Positions 1 to 5,973 of a stretch of 12,810 nt of DNA are shown here, piece by piece. The position numbers were made by a program, and so were the translations under genes. The DNA is from Deltaproteobacteria bacterium (GTDB taxonomy: Bacteria > Bdellovibrionota > FAC87 > UBA2466). Under the pieces are notes generated by a model. The model had not been told where the DNA came from. It was given only the letters and a program-made list of their open reading frames with translations, and did no database searches. How positions within the stretch are numbered: position 1 is the first letter of the stretch; the number at the start of each line of letters is the position of its first letter. The stretch is from assembly GCA_013205415.1 (NCBI GenBank), contig JABMMY010000120.1:1-12810 (forward strand). Direction: 5' to 3'.

Positions 1-368
1 AAATCTACACTTTCAATATTCATGTCCTTAGCCGCAATATATTTGCCCTCAAATTTCTCGACAAATTCTCCAAAGGAATGAAAAAGTTTTTTTGATTTTT
101 GGGCAGGGTTTCCAATAATGACACTCTTACCCCCTCCAAAATTAATTCCAGCCAACGCCGACTTGTATGACATGCCTTTCGCCAAACGTAACACATCGGT
201 CATTGCTTCCTGTTGCGATGCATAAGGCAACATTCTAATGCCTCCACACGCCGGACCCAAACGCGTGTTATGAATTGCAATAATGGCCGATAACCCAGTT
301 GAGGAATCTTTAGCCACAAGAATTTTTTCGAAACCCTGTTCTTTAACTTCTTCAATTATTAGTGCCAT
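1..368 (-). CDS. Leucine dehydrogenase-type Glu/Leu/Phe/Val dehydrogenase, N-terminal part
   Basis: This is the first 122 codons of an NAD-dependent amino acid dehydrogenase, cut off by the left window edge. Enzymes of this family oxidatively deaminate branched-chain amino acids (Leu, Val, Ile) to 2-oxo acids and ammonia in the cytosol. Read on the minus strand from the ATG at 368-366, it shows HNTRLGPACGGIRM (33-46), GMSYKSALAGINFGGGKSVI (65-84) and AAKDMN (112-117). By family homology K69 and K81 are the substrate-binding and catalytic lysines and D115 the active-site Asp. The short N-terminus before the HNT motif matches leucine dehydrogenase better than the longer glutamate dehydrogenases. 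The NAD-binding domain is outside the window, so exact substrate preference cannot be judged. There is no clear Shine-Dalgarno; an AATAAT hexamer lies 5 nt before the ATG. Confidence 0.88.
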   Translation of the reverse strand, partial: MALIIEEVKEQGFEKILVAKDSSTGLSAIIAIHNTRLGPACGGIRMLPYASQQEAMTDVLRLAKGMSYKSALAGINFGGGKSVIIGNPAQKSKKLFHSFGEFVEKFEGKYIAAKDMNIESVD

Positions 369-459
369 AGGGCATTATTGGTACCATCAAAATTTATTGG
401 CTACTACCCGAAAATTAATAATTAGCACCCATTTTTAAAAAATATTTTCTCTAAAATGT

Positions 460-488
460 TTGACCTACCTCTCTCTTTTGTTTACAAA
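460..488 (+). promoter_or_regulatory. Putative sigma70 promoter of the deoxynucleoside kinase gene
   Basis: TTGACC (460-465, 5/6 to consensus) and TACAAA (483-488, 4/6) are separated by exactly 17 nt. Transcription would start near 495, leaving only about 7 nt before the ATG at 502, so the transcript would be almost leaderless. The visible absence of a Shine-Dalgarno there agrees with this. The region is AT-rich, so chance matches are likely. Confidence 0.4.
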
Positions 489-501
489 ATTTGAATCCAT
501 T

Positions 502-1143
502 ATGACAACCAAAAGATTCATTGCTATCGCAGGAAATATCGGTTCAGGAAAGACAACCTTAACGCGCATGCTCTCTGATCATTACTCTTGGGAGCCCCAT
601 TTTGAGGTGGTTTCTAATAATCCCTATCTCTCCGATTTTTACGGAGATATGAATCGTTGGTCACTTCAACTTCAGGTTTTTTTTCTTTCAAAAAGATTTC
701 AAGCTCATCAGACGATTGTAAAATCTAATATTTCAGCCATTCAAGATCGTTCTATCTATGAAGACGCTCATATTTTTGCCAGAGCCTTAAAAGAGGGTGG
801 GCAAATGGATGAGAGAGATTATGAAAACTATTTTGAGCTTTACACAACGATGACGCAGTTCTTGAATCCGCCCGATCTCGTTGTTTATGTAAAGAGATCT
901 GTAAACTGTCTCAAGGAAAGAATTAAAGAGCGCGGCAGAAGTTTTGAGCAAAATATTCCCAAAGAGTATCTTCAACTTTTGGAACGATGCTACGAAGACT
1001 GGATAAAAGAATACGATTTAGGAAAGGTGCTTATCGTAAATGCCGATACACTTGATTTCAAAAATAGTGAAGATGACTTTAAGTATGTTTGTTCTCAAAT
1101 AGAAAGCTCGCTCACCCATCCCACACGCTTCACTAACTGTTAA
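502..1143 (+). CDS. Deoxynucleoside kinase (dGK/dAK family)
   Basis: The 213-aa product belongs to the P-loop deoxynucleoside kinase family, which phosphorylates deoxyadenosine/deoxyguanosine (sometimes deoxycytidine) in cytosolic nucleoside salvage. Visible elements are the P-loop GNIGSGKT (11-18), the segment SNNPYLSDFYGDMNRWSLQL (38-57) that resembles the substrate-site region of bacterial dGK/dAK enzymes, the DRS motif (82-84) and an Arg-rich lid region around KERIKERGR (138-146). Length is normal for the family. I chose the ATG at 502 over an in-frame TTG at 460 because the P-loop then lies about ten residues from the N-terminus, as usual, and the upstream extension (MTYLSLLF...) looks unrelated. 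The precise base specificity cannot be read from the sequence. The stop codon lies inside the palindromic element at 1140-1245. Confidence 0.88.
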   Translation: MTTKRFIAIAGNIGSGKTTLTRMLSDHYSWEPHFEVVSNNPYLSDFYGDMNRWSLQLQVFFLSKRFQAHQTIVKSNISAIQDRSIYEDAHIFARALKEGGQMDERDYENYFELYTTMTQFLNPPDLVVYVKRSVNCLKERIKERGRSFEQNIPKEYLQLLERCYEDWIKEYDLGKVLIVNADTLDFKNSEDDFKYVCSQIESSLTHPTRFTNC

Positions 1144-1245
1144 CACTAAGCACAATACAGCCTCTTTCCATTAGACCTCGCAAATTAATGAGGACTCGTT
1201 TCGTAGCTTTTCAAGCCTCTGAACGAGTGGTGTATTGGGTGTTAA
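1140..1245. repeat. Interrupted palindrome / three-way-junction element
   Basis: The 24-nt segment 1222-1245 is the reverse complement of four upstream blocks: 1140-1146 pairs with 1239-1245, 1153-1159 with 1231-1237, 1161-1162 with 1229-1230, and 1194-1200 with 1222-1228. That is 23 of 24 bases of the 3' arm paired, with only G1238 left out. The 5' arm is interrupted by 6 nt (1147-1152), one bulged G (1160) and 31 nt (1163-1193). The 31-nt insert holds its own small hairpin (1176-1179 with 1190-1193). The terminal stem is capped by GCTT/AAGC around a TTC loop (1206-1216). There is no U-tract, so it is not a standard terminator. The right end contains GTTAAAT, matching the GTTRRRY core of integron attC sites, but the left core is poor. 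It could be a cruciform DNA site or a structured RNA. Confidence 0.6.
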
Positions 1246-1309
1246 ATTACTAGAGAACTTGCTCTTGTTATCGGAGAAGGCCGGAGTGTTTGCTAGTGGA
1301 ATGTTAGAC

Positions 1310-1338
1310 TTGGATTCGTTTCTCAAATTTGATATTAG
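1310..1338 (+). promoter_or_regulatory. Weak putative promoter of the HEPN-MNT operon
   Basis: TTGGAT (1310-1315, 3/6) and TATTAG (1333-1338, 4/6) are spaced by 17 nt. The implied start near 1345 would give a leader of about 29 nt containing the GAGG ribosome binding site. This is the best match in the gap, but it is weak. Confidence 0.25.
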
Positions 1339-1364
1339 TAGATGATCTGGAGTGTCTTACCCTT

Positions 1365-1368
1365 GAGG
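1365..1368 (+). promoter_or_regulatory. Ribosome binding site fixing the HEPN start
   Basis: GAGG lies 5 nt before the ATG at 1374. It supports that start over the in-frame TTG at 1329, which has no comparable signal. Confidence 0.6.
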
Positions 1369-1373
1369 TTCAA

Positions 1374-1790
1374 ATGGTTGCCAACGATATTCGCTGGAAA
1401 CAGCGCCTACAGAATTTTAAGCATGCCCTTAGCCAATTTGACATGGCGATTCAATTTGGGCGGCAAAGACCTTTAAATGATTTGGAAAAGCAGGGGCTGA
1501 TCCAGGCATTCGAGTTTACGCATGAGCTGGCTTGGAATGTCATGAAAGATTACTTCGAATATCAAGGAACCATCTCGATTACGGGCTCTCGAGATGCCAC
1601 TAGGGAAGCCTTCCAGAAGGGTCTCATTCAAGAGGGAGAGAGATGGATGGAAATGATAAAGAGCAGGAATCAAACGGCGCACACTTATAATAAAGCCATC
1701 GCAGAAGAAATTGTTAACAAAATTCAAAATGAATATGCGGTTTTGTTTAGCGCTTTTTTTGAAAAGATGACTGAGATTTCGAAACGGTGA
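1374..1790 (+). CDS. HEPN toxin, HI0074/HepT-like nucleotidyltransferase substrate-binding protein
   Basis: The 138-aa product is an all-helical HEPN protein of the 'nucleotidyltransferase substrate-binding, HI0074' type. The N-terminus IRWKQRLQNFKHAL (6-19) and the middle AFEFTHELAWNVMKDY (45-60) are typical. Residues R98, H103 and Y105 form an intact RX4HXY motif (RNQTAHTY). In characterised HEPN-MNT (type VII) systems the Arg and His make up the RNase site, and the Tyr is where the cognate MNT antitoxin attaches AMP. The gene therefore most likely encodes an RNase toxin held inactive by its neighbour. The downstream gene overlaps its stop by 4 nt, so the two are translationally coupled, toxin first. 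The start at 1374 has a GAGG site. RNase activity in this HI0074-like branch is inferred, not shown. Confidence 0.88.
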   Translation: MVANDIRWKQRLQNFKHALSQFDMAIQFGRQRPLNDLEKQGLIQAFEFTHELAWNVMKDYFEYQGTISITGSRDATREAFQKGLIQEGERWMEMIKSRNQTAHTYNKAIAEEIVNKIQNEYAVLFSAFFEKMTEISKR

Positions 1791-2098
1791 ATTCTATTAA
1801 CGCAGGTCTTTCTGCCGATGTTGTTGCGAAGCTAAAGGAAGTTTTTGGACGGTATTCAGAAATCAAAAAAGTTGTCTTGTACGGTTCTCGGGCGATGCAA
1901 AATTATAAGCTGGGCTCAGACATCGATCTTACGATTTTTTCAGATTCTTTATCATTGACTCAGTTGCTAAAAATTGAAACCGAAATCGACGACCTACTTT
2001 TACCTTACAAAGTAGATCTTTCTCTTTACTCGCAGATTGATAACCCAGGGCTTATTGATCATATTAATAGGGTTGGGGTGGAATTTTACAAGGGGTAA
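1787..2098 (+). CDS. MNT minimal nucleotidyltransferase antitoxin
   Basis: The 103-aa product is a minimal nucleotidyltransferase (pol-beta superfamily, HI0073/MntA type). It has the complete catalytic signature GSX10DXD: G33-S34, ten residues, then D45-I46-D47. A third probable metal-binding Asp is D77 in YKVDLSLY. The family role is to AMPylate the Tyr of the partner HEPN RX4HXY motif, neutralising it; all needed residues are present. The GTG start at 1787 overlaps the toxin stop (GTGA), typical of a co-translated pair, and in-frame ATG alternatives are too far inside. The gene ends with no obvious terminator before the glycosyltransferase operon. Together with the preceding gene it is a self-contained defence or stress module. 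Confidence 0.88.
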   Translation: MNSINAGLSADVVAKLKEVFGRYSEIKKVVLYGSRAMQNYKLGSDIDLTIFSDSLSLTQLLKIETEIDDLLLPYKVDLSLYSQIDNPGLIDHINRVGVEFYKG

Positions 2099-2144
2099 TA
2101 AAGCTGCGTAGTGTTGTAATCATGCGGCAATTTTGCACCTTGTA

Positions 2145-2173
2145 TTGTATCGTCCTGGGATTAAAGATATCAT
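2145..2173 (+). promoter_or_regulatory. Putative promoter of the GT2-methyltransferase-PilZ operon
   Basis: TTGTAT (2145-2150, 3/6) and TATCAT (2168-2173, 5/6) are separated by 17 nt. The start would lie near 2180, giving a leader of about 53 nt. It sits in the 134-nt gap after the antitoxin gene, which otherwise shows no gene. Confidence 0.35.
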
Positions 2174-2232
2174 TAACGGGTAAGAACTCTCATCTCGTAT
2201 CTCCTTATTTTTTTTATTTTATAAAGGGCTTC

Positions 2233-3264
2233 ATGTCTCAAATCCAAGCAATTTCTGATATGACTCCTGTGGATAGGCAAACAGGTCATCCAGAGGTGTT
2301 GGCTATGCCCCATACTATCTCCGTAGTCATTCCTGTTTTTAAGGGAGAAAAAACCTTAAAAACCTTAGTCGCAGAAATTTTAGAATTAAATAATAACAAC
2401 ACAGATAAAACCATCCTGCGTGTGATTGAAATATTATTAGTCTGGGATGGAGCTCAGGATAATTCTGCAAAAGTGATGCAGGAGCTAGCAGATTCCAATC
2501 CTATTATTCGCACCGTTTGGCTTTCTAGAAATTTTGGCCAACATGCAGCCACACTTGCTGGCGTAGCAAGATCTCGAGGCGATTGGATTGCAACCCTTGA
2601 TGAAGATGGGCTACATAATCCGTCGGAGATCACATCGCTTCTTAATACTGCTATCCAAAGTAACTATCAATTGGTCTATGGGCTTGCAAAAAACAAAGCA
2701 CCTCATCACGCATTAAGAAACTCAACAAGCCGGTTGGCTCATTGGTTTTTTAAATTCTTTTTAGGCAATGAAAACAGAAATGACTTTAGTAGTTTTCGCC
2801 TAATTCGCGGAGATGTAGGAAGAAATCTATCGGCCTATTGTGGAGCTGGTGTTTATTTAGATGTCGCCCTGCAGTGGGTAACCTTAACCTCAGGATGCTA
2901 TGAGGTAACTTTACGCAAGGAGTGGCGCCCCTCTAAAAGTTACAGCCCTTTTCGACTATTGGCTCACTTTAAACGACTTGTTCTTTCCTCTCCAGGAACG
3001 CCGTTAAGAGCTATTTCACTAATGGGCGTTTTTACTATTTTTTTAAGCGGCGGACTGATGAGCTATGCTTTTTATCAATACATAACAGGTAACGTACCGG
3101 TCCAGGGATGGACCTCTCTTTTTATTCTTATTTCATTCCTTTTTGGGGTTCTCATGTTAGCGGTTGGAATTTTAGCAGAATATGTAGGTTTAATTCTCTC
3201 CATCTCCATGGGAAAACCTCTTTACCTGGTGCAATCTAAATCGCCGATACTATCAAAGGAATAA
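2233..3264 (+). CDS. GT2 glycosyltransferase, polyprenyl-phosphate sugar transferase type (GtrB/ArnC-like)
   Basis: The 343-aa product has a cytosolic GT-A domain followed by two membrane helices, the layout of GtrB/ArnC/DPM1-like enzymes that load a sugar from a nucleotide donor onto a polyprenyl phosphate at the inner membrane. Visible are the entry strand ISVVIPVF (29-36), a WDGAQD segment (71-76) where most relatives have DDGSxD, SRNFGQHAATLAG (98-110), the DEDGLHNP metal/donor motif (123-130) and SSFRLI (186-191). Hydrophobic helices span about 260-285 and 295-323, with the typical WTSL and AEYVG elements. The start at 2233 follows AAAGGG (2223-2228); an in-frame ATG at 2122 would add an unrelated hydrophobic extension. 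The sugar is unknown. It leads a tight operon with a methyltransferase and a PilZ-like gene. Confidence 0.87.
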   Translation: MSQIQAISDMTPVDRQTGHPEVLAMPHTISVVIPVFKGEKTLKTLVAEILELNNNNTDKTILRVIEILLVWDGAQDNSAKVMQELADSNPIIRTVWLSRNFGQHAATLAGVARSRGDWIATLDEDGLHNPSEITSLLNTAIQSNYQLVYGLAKNKAPHHALRNSTSRLAHWFFKFFLGNENRNDFSSFRLIRGDVGRNLSAYCGAGVYLDVALQWVTLTSGCYEVTLRKEWRPSKSYSPFRLLAHFKRLVLSSPGTPLRAISLMGVFTIFLSGGLMSYAFYQYITGNVPVQGWTSLFILISFLFGVLMLAVGILAEYVGLILSISMGKPLYLVQSKSPILSKE

Positions 3265-3271
3265 TACAATC

Positions 3272-3973
3272 ATGATCCCTAATGAAGATGTTTTTAATCG
3301 TCATAGTCCCACCTATGAACAGCATCTGAACTCTATATTGACGGTATCAGGAAAAACAAATGACTTTTTTGCCGATGAAAAAATTGAACAATTACTTAGA
3401 ATATGTAAAGCCATTCCACTAGATCCCAAAAGTAGTTCCTTGATTGATATCGGGTGTGGAAATGGAGAGGTGACTAGACGAGTTGAGCCTATATTTTCAC
3501 AGGTAACGGGAACCGATCTCAGCGGAACATCATTGGAAAAGGCAAAAAAATCCTGCCCTCGTAGCCGTTTTATTCATTCCAAGGAAAACAGACCCATTCC
3601 GGTATCTGATCAAAGTTTCGATGTGGCACTCGCATTTTGCGTTCTTCATCATATTCAGCCAGAATCACGAAATTTTTTTATGAAGGATATTTACCGGTTA
3701 CTAAAGCCCAATGGGATTCTACTTATTTATGAACACAATCCCTTTAATCCCTTAACTCAATATATTGTTTCTCGATGTGAATTTGATAAAGATGCCGTCC
3801 TGTTACGTAAGTCTGCATGCGAAAATCTTGTGCAAAGCAATAGCTTTCAGATCGTAGAATCTAAATTCACTTTAATTCTGCCTTTTAAAAATAGACAATT
3901 ACGGCATATCGAACACAAGTTTTTAGGCCAAATTCCATTGGGCGCACAATATTTTGTGGCTGCCAGAAAATAA
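3272..3973 (+). CDS. Class I SAM-dependent methyltransferase
   Basis: The 233-aa product has the Rossmann-fold methyltransferase core: motif I IDIGCGNGE (58-66), the acidic end of strand 2 TDLS (81-84), the post-II region FDVALAFCVLHHI (116-128) and LLKPNGILLIYEHNPFNPLT (143-162). The YEHNPFNP element recurs in methyltransferases found in surface-polysaccharide and lipid loci, but does not identify a substrate. The gene starts 7 nt after the glycosyltransferase stop and is followed 3 nt later by the PilZ-like gene, so it is surely co-transcribed. The AAGGA at 3255-3259 is further from the ATG than usual. The context suggests methylation of a sugar or lipid made with the upstream GT2 enzyme; this is inference from neighbourhood only. 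Confidence 0.85.
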   Translation: MIPNEDVFNRHSPTYEQHLNSILTVSGKTNDFFADEKIEQLLRICKAIPLDPKSSSLIDIGCGNGEVTRRVEPIFSQVTGTDLSGTSLEKAKKSCPRSRFIHSKENRPIPVSDQSFDVALAFCVLHHIQPESRNFFMKDIYRLLKPNGILLIYEHNPFNPLTQYIVSRCEFDKDAVLLRKSACENLVQSNSFQIVESKFTLILPFKNRQLRHIEHKFLGQIPLGAQYFVAARK

Positions 3974-3976
3974 ATT

Positions 3977-4738
3977 ATGATCTCCTTCGACGAATTAAGA
4001 CTATATCATCGGTTTAAAATAAATAATGATCGTCTCTGTTTTATCTCTCAAAGTGGTACGAATGTTGGAATAGTGACAGAACTGTCTTATGGTGGGTTTA
4101 GTCTCGCTCCGATTCCTACCCAACCTCAACTACTAAGACAGCTCGCTAACGCCTCTGAAAATGGAGCTATTCAAACGATTGAGTTTCACTTTCTAAATCG
4201 TTCTGTTCGATGCCAAATCGAGAAACGTTACTCCGAAAATGAAAAGTTGGGATATCAATTCACTCACGAACACACTCAGGTGCTGTCCTTTTTAAAAGAT
4301 ATTATTCCTTGGATTCGAGCGGGTGCCGCTATTATTTATCTCGAAAAACTTGAATCGGAGGGCTTTGAAAATGAGCTTCCAGATTACTTGAGCTTTGAAG
4401 GCCCAATCCCTGTTGAAGTAGACTGGAATGGTCTAGATTCTCAAGGGCTTGCCAACTTCAATCTCAGTTTTCGTCAGGACAAAGTTACGTTTCAGCTTTC
4501 AAGAAAAAATAATCAACTACTGACGTTGCACAACGTATGGCCTGGCGGAACGAGTGGCGATCTAAGACCGACTCAAGGGATAGATTCTATGATCTTAAGA
4601 AATAGTCTCGCTATTTTATTAGGGTTGTCTACACAGGAAGTGGGCTCTGTATATCCCAAGCTTATTGAGGTTGTATTAAATTTATTTGAAAAAGCCCAAG
4701 CCCAAACCACACTATTTTTACAAAAGAAAACTGGCTAA
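3977..4738 (+). CDS. PilZ-like domain protein with uncharacterised C-terminal half
   Basis: The N-terminal 110 residues of this 253-aa protein look like a PilZ domain, the c-di-GMP receptor fold. R8-LYH-R12 is the RxxxR motif, and 23 residues later comes E35-L-S37-YG-G40, matching (D/N)xSxxG except that Glu replaces Asp/Asn. Strands such as IQTIEFHFLNRSVRCQIEKR (65-84) fit the beta barrel. Residues 120-253 match nothing I recognise; they contain an Asp/Gly-rich middle and an amphipathic C-terminal helix. No signal peptide or membrane segment is visible, so it is probably cytosolic. It closes the GT2-methyltransferase operon with a 3-nt gap and may make that activity depend on c-di-GMP. Its TAA overlaps the nagZ TAG on the other strand. 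The PilZ call is by motif only. Confidence 0.6.
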   Translation: MISFDELRLYHRFKINNDRLCFISQSGTNVGIVTELSYGGFSLAPIPTQPQLLRQLANASENGAIQTIEFHFLNRSVRCQIEKRYSENEKLGYQFTHEHTQVLSFLKDIIPWIRAGAAIIYLEKLESEGFENELPDYLSFEGPIPVEVDWNGLDSQGLANFNLSFRQDKVTFQLSRKNNQLLTLHNVWPGGTSGDLRPTQGIDSMILRNSLAILLGLSTQEVGSVYPKLIEVVLNLFEKAQAQTTLFLQKKTG

Positions 4739-5868
4739 AACTCTGTTTCCTCAGCATCTAAATTCTCTAATCTCTCTTTTTTCATAATCATCTCTGCAAG
4801 ATATAGATGTTCAGGAAGTCCGATAGCCTCATTGACCTGTGTCACATCAATGGGCCCCTCTAAAGTTGCATAGTTTTTTTTGCAATTTAAAACTCTTGCT
4901 ACAGAAAGCTCAATTTGATCTCTGCTAATTTTTTTGCTCTCTATGGCTTTAATTATCGCTTCCATAGGCCCTTCTGGAAATCCGTTATCTCCTCGATAGA
5001 TCAAAACATCACAACCGGCTTTAACGGCTAATACCGCAGCTTGGTCTGCTCCATAATGATCGGTAATGGCTTTCATTTCCATATCATCGGTAAAAATAAG
5101 TTTGGAATATCTTAGCCCGCGTCTCAAAATCGGCTCAATAGTTTTTTCTGATAAAGTAGCTGGATAATCTGGATCAATGGCCTGGTTTAAAATGTGCGCC
5201 GTCATAATTCCCTCAACACGACTTTTTGCGAGTCTCTTAAAAGGAATCAGCTCTAGTTCTTCAAGTTTTGCTAACGACCTTTCAATTTTAGGTAGTTCAA
5301 AATGCGAATCTATTTTAGTGTCTCCATGACCAGGAAAATGCTTGGCAACCGCTGCCACTCCCTGTTTTTGAATTCCTCGACATACTGCAGACCCTATTTT
5401 TCCACAAACTTCAGGATCGGAGGAAAACATTCTTCCTTTCATCACGGGATTATCGGGATTGGTATTTACATCCACTACAGGAGCAAAATTTAAGTTAATC
5501 CCCACAGCCTTTAGCTCTTTGGCAATGATTGCACCAAATTGAAAAGCCATTTTAGGAGAATTAATGAAACCTAAATTTTCATTACCCGGAAAGACGGTAA
5601 AGGGTTTTCCCAAACGATTTACCCTACCACCTTCATGATCAATGGAAATAAAAAGAAAGGGCGCATCAGCAAGACGACAATCAAACTGTAATTCATTAGA
5701 TAGCTCTGCTAATTGTGACGAGGATTCTACATTTCTTTTAAAATAAAGGGTCCCACCAAGATGGTGTTCTTTGATCGCTTTTTTAAAGTCTGCGGGAACA
5801 GATAATCCATCGAAGCCCACAATAAAAAGCTGCCCAACAAGTGTTTTGAGATCTTGAATCTGCGACAT
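4735..5868 (-). CDS. nagZ: Beta-N-acetylhexosaminidase, glycoside hydrolase family 3 (NagZ-type)
   Basis: The 377-aa product is a GH3 N-acetylglucosaminidase of the NagZ type, which removes GlcNAc from anhydro-muropeptides in cytosolic cell-wall recycling. It carries the diagnostic KHFPGHGDTKIDSH loop (176-189) that holds the His/Asp general acid pair, and FTDDMEMKAI (259-268) with the catalytic Asp nucleophile. SIDHEGGRVNRL (75-86) and NLNFAPVVDVN (125-135) are further family blocks. There is no signal peptide, in keeping with a cytosolic enzyme. The start at 5868 is well supported: TAGGAAG precedes it, with AGGA (5877-5874) 5 nt from the ATG. Length is a little above the roughly 340-aa single-domain Gram-negative enzymes. 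A good promoter and palindrome lie just upstream. It follows typA on the same strand but has its own promoter. Confidence 0.92.
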   Translation of the reverse strand: MSQIQDLKTLVGQLFIVGFDGLSVPADFKKAIKEHHLGGTLYFKRNVESSSQLAELSNELQFDCRLADAPFLFISIDHEGGRVNRLGKPFTVFPGNENLGFINSPKMAFQFGAIIAKELKAVGINLNFAPVVDVNTNPDNPVMKGRMFSSDPEVCGKIGSAVCRGIQKQGVAAVAKHFPGHGDTKIDSHFELPKIERSLAKLEELELIPFKRLAKSRVEGIMTAHILNQAIDPDYPATLSEKTIEPILRRGLRYSKLIFTDDMEMKAITDHYGADQAAVLAVKAGCDVLIYRGDNGFPEGPMEAIIKAIESKKISRDQIELSVARVLNCKKNYATLEGPIDVTQVNEAIGLPEHLYLAEMIMKKERLENLDAEETEF

Positions 5869-5901
5869 AAACTTCCTAGGTCTAAAATGTATTTAGAATT
5901 A

Positions 5902-5925
5902 CAGAGCTCTAAGTATAGAGTTCTG
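5902..5925. repeat. 24-bp near-perfect palindrome over the nagZ -10 box (candidate operator)
   Basis: CAGAGCTCTA (5902-5911) and TAGAGTTCTG (5916-5925) are inverted repeats with 9 of 10 positions complementary around a 4-nt centre. The predicted -10 hexamer is inside it, and the predicted start point falls in its left arm. No run of T follows on either strand, so a terminator is unlikely. An operator for a dimeric repressor, or a 5' mRNA hairpin, fits better. Confidence 0.5.
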
Positions 5926-5940
5926 CCTGTCAGGAAGCAA
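5912..5940 (-). promoter_or_regulatory. Putative sigma70 promoter of nagZ
   Basis: On the minus strand TTGCTT (5940-5935, 3/6) and TATACT (5917-5912, 5/6) are separated by 17 nt. Transcription would begin near 5905, about 37 nt before the nagZ ATG. Confidence 0.5.
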
Positions 5941-5973
5941 GATACAGCCAAGTAAATGTATTAAGCTCAGAAA

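Noticed and set aside
1223..1345. Open stretch ending LLENLLLLSEKAGVFASG...FDISR, possible remnant gene before the toxin
   Set aside because: It overlaps the palindrome, has no good start signal and matches no family I recognise; 41 codons is too little evidence.
2122..2232. N-terminal extension of the GT2 gene from an upstream ATG
   Set aside because: The extra 37 residues are Phe/Tyr/Leu-rich, unlike the family N-terminus, and AAAGGG precedes the ATG at 2233.
2099..2232. A second attC-like site after the antitoxin gene, which would make the pair a gene cassette
   Set aside because: I found no GTTRRRY core with a matching inverted partner in this gap, so a cassette array is not supported.
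5727..5951. Minus-strand open frame across the nagZ start
   Set aside because: It overlaps nagZ in another frame and crosses the promoter region, and its product looks like no protein family.
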